Assembly: GCA_017962845.1 (NCBI GenBank)
Contig: JAGCUN010000030.1
Coordinates: 62,001 to 126,000 of the forward strand
Length of the DNA stretch: 64,000 bases
Origin: Bacteroidales bacterium
Lineage (GTDB): Bacteria > Bacteroidota > Bacteroidia > Bacteroidales > WCHB1-69
Direction of reading: 5' to 3'
Shown: positions 7,602 through 15,972 of the stretch, in pieces
Layout: each line of letters opens with the position of its first letter
How positions within the stretch are numbered: position 1 is the stretch's first letter
Program-made: the position numbers and the translations under genes
The notes under the pieces: model-generated
Databases searched by the model: none
Told to the model about the DNA's origin: nothing
The model's input: the letters and a program-made list of their open reading frames with translations, nothing else

Positions 7602-9596
7602 TTACTCTTCAGTCTTACCAAGTTTCTCTTTGAGAGCCTGGAGAGCGGCGAGGTCACCAAGGGTGGTCTTCTCAACGCTTTCGTTGAGTTTCTTGATTTC
7701 CTTAGCCTGCTTCTTGTCCTCAGCCTCCATAGCCTTGGTCTCTTCCTCTTGGTTGAGCTGCCAGGTTCTGGTGTGGGAGAGGTTGATTTTCTTGGCCTCT
7801 TTCGAGAATTCAACCACCTTGAAGGGCAGCACTTCGTCAACCTTGGCATAGGTCTTGTCCTGCTTCAGGAGGTTGCGGTTGAAGGCGAAACCTTCGATGT
7901 CGTACGGAAGAGCGATGACAGCACCCTTGTCGGTCATGCTGACCACCTTACCCTCGTGTTCGGAACCGACGGTGAAAACGGTCTCATAAACATCCCAAGG
8001 ATTCTCCTCGAGCTGTTTGTGACCGAGGCTGAGACGTCTGTTCTCGACATCGACTTCGAGCACCACCACGTCGATTTTCTCACCGGTCTTGGTGAATTCG
8101 GCGGGGTGTTTGATCTTCTTCGACCAGGAGAGGTCGGAGATGTGGATGAGGCCGTCAACGCCCTCTTCAAGTTCGACGAAGATGCCGAAGTTGGTGAAGT
8201 TGCGGACGATGGCGGTGTGCTTCGAACCGACGGGATATTTCTCGGTGATGTTAGCCCACGGATCGGGGATAAGCTGTTTGATACCGAGAGACATCTTTCT
8301 CTCTTCTTTGTCGAGGGTGAGCAGCACGGCGTCGATTTCGTCACCGACTTTGAGGAAGTCGTGAGCGGTGCGCAGGTGCTGTGACCATGACATTTCGGAA
8401 ACGTGGATAAGACCTTCCACGCCGGGCATGATTTCGAGGAAGGCGCCATAGTCGTTGACCACGACCACCTTGCCATGAACTTTGTCGCCGACTTTGAGGT
8501 TCGGGTCGAGAGCGTCCCACGGATGAGGAGTGAGCTGCTTGAGACCGAGTGCGATACGTTTCTTGTTCTCGTCGAAGTCGAGGATAACCACGTTGATCTT
8601 CTGGTCGAGCTGCACGATCTCTTCGGGGTGGATGATGCGGCCCCAAGAGAGGTCGGTGATGTGGATAAGACCGTCCACGCCGCCGAGGTCGATGAACACA
8701 CCGTAGGTGGTGATGTTCTTGACGGTACCTTCGAGCACCTGGCCCTTTTCGAGGCGGGAGATGATCTCTGCCTTCTGGGCTTCGAGTTCGGACTCGATGA
8801 GTGCCTTGTGGGAAACCACGACATTCTTGAACTCCTGGTTGATTTTCACGACCTTGAAGTCCATGGTCTTGTCAACAAACACGTCATAGTCACGGATGGG
8901 CTTAACGTCGATTTGCGAACCGGGGAGGAAGGCCTCGATACCGAAGACGTCCACGATGAGACCGCCCTTGGTTCTGCACTTGACATAACCGGTGATGATT
9001 TCTTCTTTCTCGTAAGCCTCGTTGACACGCAGCCAAGATTTGAGGAGACGTGCTTTCTTGTGGGAAAGGATGAGCTGACCGGTAGCGTCTTCTTGGCTCT
9101 CCACGTAAACCTCGATTTCGTCACCGATTTTCAGGTCGGGGTTGTAGCGGAGTTCGGAAGCGGAGATGACACCGTCGGATTTGAAGCCGATGTTGACCAC
9201 CACTTCGCGCTGGTTGATGGAGACGACGGTACCCATGATCACAGCCTGCTCGTCGATGGACTTGAAGGACTTGGTGTAAAGGTCTTCCAAGTTCTTGCGC
9301 TCGGCGGCGTTGTACTTCTGACCTTTCTTCTCGAGGGCGTTCCAGTCGAAGTTGGCCATGATTTCGCCGTAAGCGTTCTCGATCTCACGGGGTTTTCTGG
9401 GGGCTTTCGGAGTTTCCGGAAGTTCGGCGGCTTCTGCGGCGGGTGCCTCAGCTGCGGGTGCTTCTTCTACTACGGGAGTCTCTTCTGCTGCGGGAGCTTC
9501 TTCCACTGCGGGAGTTGCTTCAACGGCCGGTGCTGCCTCTACAGGCTGGTTCTCGGCTACGGTTTCTTCCGGATTGTTAATGATTTCTTCTGCCAT
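7602..9596 (-). CDS. rpsA: 30S ribosomal protein S1
   Basis: A 664-residue S1 protein, which holds mRNA on the small subunit; especially relevant in Bacteroidetes, where genes mostly lack Shine-Dalgarno sequences. The first ~70 residues are a low-complexity Ala/Glu/Pro/Val tail. Six S1 (OB-fold) repeats follow, recognisable from GTVVSINQREVVVNIG, GYVKCRTKGGLIVDV, GTVKNITTYGVFIDLG, GKVVVVNDYGAFLEI, AIVRNFTNFGIFVEL and GKVVSMTDKGAVIAL; repeats 3-5 carry the GLIH[IV]S/T core. The antisense strand is open over long stretches, which reflects codon bias, not genes. Confidence 0.96.
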   Translation of the reverse strand: MAEEIINNPEETVAENQPVEAAPAVEATPAVEEAPAAEETPVVEEAPAAEAPAAEAAELPETPKAPRKPREIENAYGEIMANFDWNALEKKGQKYNAAERKNLEDLYTKSFKSIDEQAVIMGTVVSINQREVVVNIGFKSDGVISASELRYNPDLKIGDEIEVYVESQEDATGQLILSHKKARLLKSWLRVNEAYEKEEIITGYVKCRTKGGLIVDVFGIEAFLPGSQIDVKPIRDYDVFVDKTMDFKVVKINQEFKNVVVSHKALIESELEAQKAEIISRLEKGQVLEGTVKNITTYGVFIDLGGVDGLIHITDLSWGRIIHPEEIVQLDQKINVVILDFDENKKRIALGLKQLTPHPWDALDPNLKVGDKVHGKVVVVNDYGAFLEIMPGVEGLIHVSEMSWSQHLRTAHDFLKVGDEIDAVLLTLDKEERKMSLGIKQLIPDPWANITEKYPVGSKHTAIVRNFTNFGIFVELEEGVDGLIHISDLSWSKKIKHPAEFTKTGEKIDVVVLEVDVENRRLSLGHKQLEENPWDVYETVFTVGSEHEGKVVSMTDKGAVIALPYDIEGFAFNRNLLKQDKTYAKVDEVLPFKVVEFSKEAKKINLSHTRTWQLNQEEETKAMEAEDKKQAKEIKKLNESVEKTTLGDLAALQALKEKLGKTEE

Positions 9597-9704
9597 TTAC
9601 TAAAAATTTTTATCCTTAAAAGGATAGGTTAAAAAGGTGATACATTGAGGTTTACTACTAAAAAACTCCATTCCCGGAGCCTCTCGGAAATGGAGTGCAA
9701 AAAT
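9597..9704 (-). promoter_or_regulatory. rpsA promoter and structured 5' leader
   Basis: The -7 box TATTTTTG is at 9697-9704. Just downstream, 9664-9695 forms a 14-bp hairpin (ACTCCATTTCCGAG paired with a bulged CTCCGGGAATGGAGT) followed by a run of U, then a small palindrome TATCCTTAAAAGGATA at 9611-9626 close to the ATG. A terminator-like hairpin between promoter and ribosomal gene suggests attenuation, or it terminates transcription arriving from the tonB operon. The true start site decides how much of the stem is transcribed. Confidence 0.5.
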
Positions 9705-9829
9705 ACAACTTTTTTCTTTATAAAAAACTATTATTCAATAATTTTTGAAAAAAAGCGAAATATGTCACATCAATGCCCGAACATCCATTCTTGTGAACTG
9801 TTCTTTTTCGGTTTGTTGTTCATTTTCTT

Positions 9830-10028
9830 TTCGATTGCAAAAAGAAAACGAACCAAAAGAAATGCGCTTTGCCGCTGTGCAAATTCTGGCTAAAATCGGG
9901 GTTCGTTCGCTAAACGGCGAAAAACTTGATGAGCTCCATTACATTTCGCTCATCTTCGGACAATTCGCCGTTCTTCACGCTCTCTCGCCGCCGATTTCTT
10001 CACGCCATAATTTGCAAGGCGGCGGTGG
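9830..10028 (+). repeat. Dispersed ~200-bp repeat, copy 1
   Basis: Closely matches the reverse complement of 23783-23979. Shared blocks include AGAAATGCGCTTTGCCGC, GGCGAAAAACTTGATGAGC, TCTTCGGACAATTCGCCG and TTTGCAAGGCGGCGGTGG. Short open frames cross it in several phases, but the copies differ by indels, so it does not look like a conserved gene. In both places it abuts a cluster of palindromes. Confidence 0.75.
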
Positions 10029-10032
10029 GTAG

Positions 10033-10270
10033 AACCTGCAAGGTTTATCATTGTGCAGTATGCAGTTCGTGACGTTGAAAGTATGGACGCACAGCGTGCG
10101 TCCGGATGGGGATGGTGCCATGCTATCCTCGTGTGCCGGAAGCACACAATCTCAGTAACCCCAGACGAGCGAAACGGAACGTGAAGCGTAGTCTGGGGTG
10201 GGAATGCGCTATAATGCCAACCGCGGCACACTGACAGGATGATAGTACCTGACAGGAAGTATGCCGCGGA
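10033..10270. repeat. Palindrome cluster next to the dispersed repeat, copy 1
   Basis: A run of inverted repeats: AACCTgcAAGGTT (10033-10046), GGACGCACagcGTGCGTCC (10085-10103), GTGTGCcggaAGCACAC near 10131, a long stem CCCCAGAC...GTCTGGGG near 10160-10198, and CCGCGGCA (10221-10228) paired with TGCCGCGG (10262-10269). The CCCCAGAC unit recurs at 23.7 and 54.1 kb. No gene is supported in 9705-10298. Confidence 0.75.
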
Positions 10271-10298
10271 AGTACGGATAGACTAAAAAGAACTAAAA

Positions 10299-11054
10299 CT
10301 AATTTTTCTTCAAAAGCGTGACTCCAATCTTATATTCCCCAGGATACCCCGCAGAATATCGAGCCTCATTCTTGAGCTTGTTTCTAACAGCCTCCACCAG
10401 AGAAGCTGGAGCACCTACATCATTAGCTTTCACCACATTCGTCACTTTCCCATCTTTGTCAACGGTACATTTAAACTCAAAATAGAAATCTTTATCGGCG
10501 GAGAGGGAACTGAAATCGGGTATCTTCGCCCATTTGCCGCCGGAGCCGCCGCCGGTGCCGCCACCCGTGCCGCCGCCGCTACCAGCTGCGTTGCCATAAC
10601 CCAGACCGTCGCCGTGGCCGCCAGCACCGCCGTGACCGGAAGTCGTGCCGCCAGCGGTAGAAGCGGTCTGCCCCGTACCCACCTTGTCGCTGCCAAACAT
10701 AGCAGAACTGTTGGGCTTGGGTTGTTCGGGCACATTGGCCTTCGGTCCTGTAGGACTGGTGGCCGTATTGGTAGCAGGAGTGGACTGTTTCTGTTTCGAG
10801 GAAGCAGTGGTTTCCGGGATTTCCGGTGATGGCTTGGGATTTTTAGGGTTGTAATTGCCGCCATCCATCATGTTGCCGCCGCCGGCATCATCAAAGAGCT
10901 CCACCTCCTGGACCTCTACCTCCATTACCACAGCAGGCGGGTCGGGGGGATTCTTATGCGTAAAACCGCAAATAATCAAAAAAAACACCAACACCACCAA
11001 AATGAATACAGTTGCCCCTGCAGATATAAATTTGTTCGTGACTTCGTATTTCAT
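10299..11054 (-). CDS. TonB-like energy transducer
   Basis: A 251-residue protein with one N-terminal membrane span (about 15-30, VFILVVLVFFLIICGF), a short DPPAVVMEVEVQEVEL linker, a long Pro/Gly/Ser/Thr-rich periplasmic region (glycine-rich at 145-165) and a small C-terminal TonB-like domain (FEFKCTVDKDGKVTNV ... GEYKIGVTLLKKN). Together with the ExbD and ExbB genes just upstream it should couple proton motive force to outer-membrane transport. It is the last gene of the exbB-exbD-tonB operon (16 bp after exbD). The C-terminal domain is compact and divergent, so a Tol-like role is possible. Confidence 0.8.
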   Translation of the reverse strand: MKYEVTNKFISAGATVFILVVLVFFLIICGFTHKNPPDPPAVVMEVEVQEVELFDDAGGGNMMDGGNYNPKNPKPSPEIPETTASSKQKQSTPATNTATSPTGPKANVPEQPKPNSSAMFGSDKVGTGQTASTAGGTTSGHGGAGGHGDGLGYGNAAGSGGGTGGGTGGGSGGKWAKIPDFSSLSADKDFYFEFKCTVDKDGKVTNVVKANDVGAPASLVEAVRNKLKNEARYSAGYPGEYKIGVTLLKKN

Positions 11055-11070
11055 AATCTGGGATTAGGGG

Positions 11071-11541
11071 TTAATTGGACGAATAAACAGTTGCCATCGC
11101 CATGCTATACTTTGGTTTTGGCGGGTTGGCGGCTTCGCGCTCTTTGTTCAGCGTAGCCACGACACCCATCATGTCCACCATGCACTGCACGGGCACATCG
11201 CGGTCAGCACGCAGGATGACCACACGCTGCTCGGGCTTTTCCTGGTCCATATCAAACATCGCAACGCGGAGCTGTGCGCCCAGCGTATCCAGGGAGGTGG
11301 TGCCGGGGTCCTGCGGATTTTCCGGATTGACATGGAAGACATGCAGCGAGTCCACATACACCTCAAGGTTACGTTTGACATTCTGCTGACCCGCATCGCT
11401 GGAAGGGAGGTCCACCCGAATCATGTTGGGTGAGACCAACGTGGAAGTGATGACGAAAAAGATCAGCAACAGGAACACCAAGTCGGACATAGACGACATA
11501 TTGGGCTCTAATTTCTTAGTATGACGGGATTTGATAGCCAT
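11071..11541 (-). CDS. exbD: ExbD/TolR family biopolymer transport protein
   Basis: 156 residues with a cytoplasmic KKLEPNMSSMSDLVFLLLIFFVITSTL start; the membrane-embedded Asp of M-S-D-L-V-F is the expected proton-path residue. A single membrane span at about 19-38 is followed by a periplasmic domain. It sits between exbB (17 bp upstream) and tonB (16 bp downstream) on the same strand. Confidence 0.9.
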   Translation of the reverse strand: MAIKSRHTKKLEPNMSSMSDLVFLLLIFFVITSTLVSPNMIRVDLPSSDAGQQNVKRNLEVYVDSLHVFHVNPENPQDPGTTSLDTLGAQLRVAMFDMDQEKPEQRVVILRADRDVPVQCMVDMMGVVATLNKEREAANPPKPKYSMAMATVYSSN

Positions 11542-11558
11542 GATTCAGAAATTTAGTA

Positions 11559-12242
11559 CTATTGTCCGGGTTCATTCAAAAGATCCATAAACTCTGTGGT
11601 ATGGCCTTCGAGTTGATGAATCAAGGAGGAAACCTTATCTACCAAAACATTATAGAAAACGTATGCGATAATACCCACGATAAGACCGCCCACCGTGGTA
11701 ATCATGGCGGTGTAGATGCCACCCGACAGGTCAGTGATATTGACATTGTTGGGATTGCTGGCCATGGAGTGGAATGCGGAAATCATACCCGTGACTGTAC
11801 CCAGGAATCCGACCATGGGGGCGATACCCGAGATGGTGGCGATGGAGGAGAGTCGTTTTTCCAGACGCTGCACTTCCAACTGCCCCGTATTCTCTATAGC
11901 AGTAGAGATATCACCCAGAGGCTTCCCGATACGTGAAATTCCCTTTTCAATCATACGGGCAAGCGGCGAATCATTTCCCTTGCAGAGAGCAACCGCAGAA
12001 TCGAATCTCCCCTCATGGATAAAATCTTTAATATGGTTCATAAAATTACGGTCCACTTTTGTAGCTCGGCTCAAGGTAATCCAGCGTTCAATAAACACAT
12101 AAATCACCCATCCAAGCATCAGGAAAAGCGGAATCATAATCCACAGACTGGACGTTGCGAACACTAATGAGAAAAAGCTTTCCTTTTCTTCGGTTTGAGT
12201 TACAGTTTCTAATAAAAACGGAACATTCATCATAGTAAACAT
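11559..12242 (-). CDS. exbB: MotA/TolQ/ExbB proton channel family protein
   Basis: 227 residues, with a first membrane span at about 30-50 and the conserved pair of spans in the second half (GIAPMVGFLGTVTGMISAF and GGIYTAMITTVGGLIVGIIAYVFYN), which are the ExbB channel signature. It provides the proton channel that drives the TonB-like protein encoded two genes downstream. Several Met codons lie at the start (12242, 12233, 12230). A -7 box on the minus strand at 12260-12267 fits this as the first gene of the operon, divergent from ftsK. Confidence 0.92.
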   Translation of the reverse strand: MFTMMNVPFLLETVTQTEEKESFFSLVFATSSLWIMIPLFLMLGWVIYVFIERWITLSRATKVDRNFMNHIKDFIHEGRFDSAVALCKGNDSPLARMIEKGISRIGKPLGDISTAIENTGQLEVQRLEKRLSSIATISGIAPMVGFLGTVTGMISAFHSMASNPNNVNITDLSGGIYTAMITTVGGLIVGIIAYVFYNVLVDKVSSLIHQLEGHTTEFMDLLNEPGQ

Positions 12243-12259
12243 TATTCTTAAATTTTTCG

Positions 12260-12267
12260 CAAAAATA
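12260..12267 (-). promoter_or_regulatory. -7 promoter box for exbB-exbD-tonB
   Basis: TATTTTTG on the minus strand 17 bp before the exbB ATG, in the 172-bp gap shared with the divergent ftsK gene. Confidence 0.6.
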
Positions 12268-12369
12268 CGATTGTATCACTTGCTACGCGTTATTCATGTC
12301 TTTTTTTTTCAAACAACTCCATGTTGAAATTCTTATTTTTTCAACGCAGAAAACTCTGTGCAAATTGCA

Positions 12370-12377
12370 TACCTTTG
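12370..12377 (+). promoter_or_regulatory. -7 promoter box for ftsK
   Basis: TACCTTTG followed by CAAG, 37 bp before the ftsK ATG. The same octamer precedes galE and recA. Confidence 0.6.
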
Positions 12378-12414
12378 CAAGAAATTCATCAAGAATTCAT
12401 AATTTACTATTTAT

Positions 12415-14961
12415 ATGTACGTTACAACAAGAAACCAGTCTGTTAAGAACGCAAAAAAAAGCAATAAATCCAAGGGGGCATCCCATAAAGGGAGTGGAAA
12501 TTCATCGAAAAAGCATCTCACGAAAGAGCAATGGCAAAAAATCTTCGGCATCCTGCTCCTGCTCTTTTCCCTTTTGGCCTTTGTCTCCATATTGTCGTTC
12601 TGGTTCACCCACACTGCCGACCAGGAGTACGTGCAGCCCGGCAGCGACACCCCGCCCGGCAACTGGTGCCGCGGACTGGGGGCTTACCTCGCCCATTTCT
12701 GCTGCGATGCCACCTTCGGCCTCTTCGCCATCGGCATCCCGTTCCTGACCTTCCTGTACGGTGTGCGACTCACCTTTGAGAAAACCCTGCTCCCCCTGTT
12801 CCGCACCACTGTCACCACCCTTCTCACCATGGTGTGGCTTTCGATGTTCCTCGCCTTTTTCTTTGTGAAAAAAGGTGAAGTCGATATCAACTCATTCCCG
12901 TCTGGATTCTTTGGCAACTCCATCACAGGACTGCTGGTGGACGGCACTGGCAAAATCGCCACCTTCTTCATCCTCCTCGCCCTCCTGCTGCTCATCCTCT
13001 TCCTCTGTTACAACGTCTCCCCCTCCGTTTTCGTGAAGGCCGGTTCAAAAGTGAAGGACAAATGGGTGGCAAGCCGTAAGAATCGCGATGATAGTGATGA
13101 TGATGACGACGATGAAGATGATGCTGAGGTAGTTGCGGGTGGAAAGAAGAAAAAGAAAGGCAGCCAGCAGCGCGAAACAGAAGAGCTGCCCGGCCAGTAC
13201 ATTGAAGAGTTGGGCGGACTGAGCAAGGAGTATGGCAACAACACCATCGACCTCGGCGGGAGCGAAACAGCGAACCGAAAACCGGAAGCCCCCGCTTCAG
13301 AAGTCCCGTTCGACATTGTCAATGGGGATTCCTCCAACGATGTTCCACAGGAGGAGACCGCCAACGCAGAAGTTGCAGTAGAACCCGACACTCCCGAGCC
13401 GACACCGCCCGCCTTGCCGGAGCCGGTGCTCCCGTTGGAGGATTACGACCCGCGCCTCGACCTGTCGCACTACCAGTTCCCCACCACCGACTTGCTGCTC
13501 GACTACCAGCCCACCGTCATCAATGAAGCCGCCAAGATGCAGGAGCTCCGCGAGAAGAAAGAGCGTATCGAAAAGACTCTCAAGAGTTTCGGCATTGAAA
13601 TCAAGAAGATTTTCGCCACCATCGGACCTACCGTCACCCTGTACGAGATTGTACCTGCAGAAGGCGTTCGCATCAGCAAAATCAAGAACTTGGAGGATGA
13701 CATCGCGCTGAGCCTCGCCGCCCTCGGCATCCGTATCATCGCACCCATCCCCGGCAAAGGCACCATCGGTATTGAGGTACCGAACGCCAACCCGCAGATT
13801 GTGGCCATGAAGGACATCCTCGACTCCGACAAGTTCCAGAACAACAAATACGACCTGCCCATCGGTCTCGGCAAGACCATCAGCAACGAACCGTTTGTGG
13901 CCGACCTCGCCAAGATGCCGCACCTGCTCATGGCCGGTGCCACCGGACAGGGAAAATCCGTGGGACTGAACGCCATCATCGCCTCGCTTCTTTACAAGAA
14001 ACACCCGTCAGAGCTCAAGTTCGTGCTCATCGACCCGAAGAAGGTGGAGTTCACCCTCTATTCGATTATCGAGCGGCACTATTTGGCCATGCTGCCCGGT
14101 GCCGACAACCCCATCATCACCGATGTGAAGAAGGTCATCTACACGCTCAACTCTCTGTGTGCGGAGATGGATGCCCGCTACGACCTGCTGCAGCTGGCGC
14201 AGGTGCGCAACATCAAGGAGTACAATACCAAGTTCTGCCAACGCAAGCTCTCCCCCACCAACGGTCACCGCTATCTGCCTTACATCGTGCTGGTTATCGA
14301 CGAGTTCGGTGACCTCATCATGACCGCAGGCCGCGAGGTGGAGACGCCCATCGCCCGTTTGGCCCAGCTGGCCCGTGCCATCGGCATCCACCTCATCATC
14401 GCCACGCAGCGTCCGTCGGTCAACATCATCACCGGCGTCATCAAGGCCAACTTCCCGAGCCGTATCGCCTTCCGTGTCACCTCCATTGTGGACTCTCGCA
14501 CCATTCTCGACGGCAGCGGCGCCAACCAGCTCATCGGCAAGGGCGACATGCTGCTCTCCACCGGCAGCGACCTCGTGCGATTGCAGTGCGCCTTCATCGA
14601 CACGCCGGAAGTGGAGGCCCTCACCCGTTTCATCGCCGACCAGCAGGGCTATCCCGAGCCGTTCCTCCTCCCCGAATACGTGGAAGAGACCACCGGCAGA
14701 GGCGACGACGAGCCCGTGAACCCCAACGAGATCGACTCTTGCTTCATGGACGCCGCCACCCTCATCGTGGAGACGCAGATGGGCTCCACCTCGCTGCTGC
14801 AACGCAAGATGAAGCTCGGCTACGCCCGCGCCGGCCGCATCATGGACCAGCTCGAAGAGTTCAAGATTGTAGGACCCGCCGTGGGCAGCAAAGTCCGTGA
14901 GGTGAAAGTGAAAACCGCTGAGGAGCTGCGGATGATTTTCCAGAGTATGGGACTGATTTAA
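12415..14961 (+). CDS. ftsK: DNA translocase FtsK/SpoIIIE
   Basis: An 848-residue septal DNA pump that clears the chromosome terminus and activates dimer resolution. A basic N-terminus is followed by four membrane spans (about 42-63, 97-118, 132-150, 180-200), an acidic D/E run (225-237), a Lys patch, a linker, and the motor domain: Walker A GATGQGKS near 506-513, Walker B VLVIDEFGDL near 624, and IATQRPSVNIITG. The C-terminal ~70 residues (LIVETQMGSTSLLQRKMKLG) are the winged-helix gamma domain that reads polar DNA motifs. Full length. It forms the core-gene edge of the accessory island that follows. Confidence 0.96.
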   Translation: MYVTTRNQSVKNAKKSNKSKGASHKGSGNSSKKHLTKEQWQKIFGILLLLFSLLAFVSILSFWFTHTADQEYVQPGSDTPPGNWCRGLGAYLAHFCCDATFGLFAIGIPFLTFLYGVRLTFEKTLLPLFRTTVTTLLTMVWLSMFLAFFFVKKGEVDINSFPSGFFGNSITGLLVDGTGKIATFFILLALLLLILFLCYNVSPSVFVKAGSKVKDKWVASRKNRDDSDDDDDDEDDAEVVAGGKKKKKGSQQRETEELPGQYIEELGGLSKEYGNNTIDLGGSETANRKPEAPASEVPFDIVNGDSSNDVPQEETANAEVAVEPDTPEPTPPALPEPVLPLEDYDPRLDLSHYQFPTTDLLLDYQPTVINEAAKMQELREKKERIEKTLKSFGIEIKKIFATIGPTVTLYEIVPAEGVRISKIKNLEDDIALSLAALGIRIIAPIPGKGTIGIEVPNANPQIVAMKDILDSDKFQNNKYDLPIGLGKTISNEPFVADLAKMPHLLMAGATGQGKSVGLNAIIASLLYKKHPSELKFVLIDPKKVEFTLYSIIERHYLAMLPGADNPIITDVKKVIYTLNSLCAEMDARYDLLQLAQVRNIKEYNTKFCQRKLSPTNGHRYLPYIVLVIDEFGDLIMTAGREVETPIARLAQLARAIGIHLIIATQRPSVNIITGVIKANFPSRIAFRVTSIVDSRTILDGSGANQLIGKGDMLLSTGSDLVRLQCAFIDTPEVEALTRFIADQQGYPEPFLLPEYVEETTGRGDDEPVNPNEIDSCFMDAATLIVETQMGSTSLLQRKMKLGYARAGRIMDQLEEFKIVGPAVGSKVREVKVKTAEELRMIFQSMGLI

Positions 14962-15014
14962 ATGGAGAATTGAAAATGGGAAATTGAGAATTGGGAAGTT
15001 TTCAGATTTATTTG

Positions 15015-15022
15015 TATATTTG
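15015..15022 (+). promoter_or_regulatory. -7 promoter box for the mntA-hepT pair
   Basis: TATATTTG 20 bp before the mntA ATG. The preceding bases 14964-15000 carry an A/T-rich GAGAATTGAAAATGG repeat also seen at 37.9 and 44.5 kb. Confidence 0.5.
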
Positions 15023-15042
15023 CCGCGATAAAATATGCAAGT

Positions 15043-15333
15043 ATGTTGTCACCCGAAATGATCAAGACCATCCAGGAATATTTCAAGACCCAGCCGGTAC
15101 TGAAGGCGTGGGTGTTCGGTTCGTACGCCCGCGGTGAGGAGACCGAAGACAGCGACGTGGACATATTGGTGGATTTGGACTATTCCCAGCCAGTAGGATT
15201 GGAATTCGTTCAGATGCAGTTGGATTTGCAATCCCTTTTGAAAAAATCAATTGACCTTGTTTCTTCGCGAGGCGTTTCCAAATACATCAAACCCTATATT
15301 GACACTGATAAAAAACTACTTTATGAATGCTAA
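15043..15333 (+). CDS. mntA: MntA-type nucleotidyltransferase antitoxin
   Basis: 96 residues with the minimal nucleotidyltransferase signature GSYARGEETEDSDVDILVD: Gly26-Ser27 and the metal-binding Asp38 and Asp40. In characterised MntA-HepT pairs the enzyme adds AMP to a tyrosine of the HEPN toxin and silences it. Its 3' end overlaps the HEPN gene by 11 bp, as is typical of this module. Confidence 0.88.
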   Translation: MLSPEMIKTIQEYFKTQPVLKAWVFGSYARGEETEDSDVDILVDLDYSQPVGLEFVQMQLDLQSLLKKSIDLVSSRGVSKYIKPYIDTDKKLLYEC

Positions 15334-15661
15334 AATATCGGATTCAGTACGTGTTTTACACATATTGGATGCCATTAAGGAAATTGAGAATTATATCCAA
15401 GGGGCGGATAAGGACACCTTTGTCAACAATTCGATGATGTTCAATGCGACCTTACATCAGTTGGAAATTATTGGCGAAGCGGCTAACGGCTTGAGTGATG
15501 ATTTTATTATGAATCATCCTGATATGCCGTGGGCACGAATTATCGGTTTGCGAAATCTCATCGTACACGAATATTTTGGTGTGGACGACCAAACAATATG
15601 GAGCATTGTCACGATCAATATTCCGCAATTAAAACAATATTTGTCCGAAAAGGACCAGTAA
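15323..15661 (+). CDS. hepT: HepT-like HEPN ribonuclease toxin (DUF86)
   Basis: 112 residues, all-helical HEPN protein. RNLIVHEYF gives the catalytic R-x4-H (Arg77, His82) and the R-x4-H-x-Y motif whose Tyr84 is the AMPylation site in known homologues. It is a probable RNase toxin partnered with MntA. The ATG at 15323 is chosen because it begins the conserved MNAKISDSVRVLHI sequence; an open frame extends further upstream but lies inside mntA. Likely a plasmid/island stabilisation or defence module. Confidence 0.88.
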   Translation: MNAKISDSVRVLHILDAIKEIENYIQGADKDTFVNNSMMFNATLHQLEIIGEAANGLSDDFIMNHPDMPWARIIGLRNLIVHEYFGVDDQTIWSIVTINIPQLKQYLSEKDQ

Positions 15662-15972
15662 TAATAAATTTCACCTTATCGTTTCACCAAAATTGAACCT
15701 ATTGAACAGATAAATTGACATTTTAACATACTGATATATAAAGCGTTTTCGCTTTTCTTTGCGCAACCAAAATCTGGACAATTTTGATTCACTACGCAAG
15801 AAAGGAGAAACGCCTGCGATCATATCGTGGGCTTTCTTGTTTGTAGTGACAGGTCCGTCCAGAACCTCGGTTGTAAACATGAAGTTCACGATTTTTTTAT
15901 GTTGGTGACGAAAAGCAGAAACAGTTCGCAACCAATTGAAAGAAAGATTATTACAAATATAAAAAAGAGATT
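15662..15972. other. Intergenic region without a supported gene
   Basis: 311 bp, A/T rich. A leftward open frame (15671-15931, 86 codons) exists but has no recognisable domain or promoter. Nothing else is supported. Confidence 0.5.

Noticed and set aside
8403..9632. 409-codon open frame antisense to rpsA
   Set aside because: It exists because of codon bias in S1; the S1 frame carries six recognisable domains, the antisense frame has none.
9745..10032. Open frames across the dispersed repeat (also 23778-23993)
   Set aside because: Phases and stops differ between the two copies; better explained as a non-coding or decayed repeat.
15671..15931. 86-codon leftward open frame
   Set aside because: No domain, no promoter, basic and compositionally unlike a protein; treated as intergenic.
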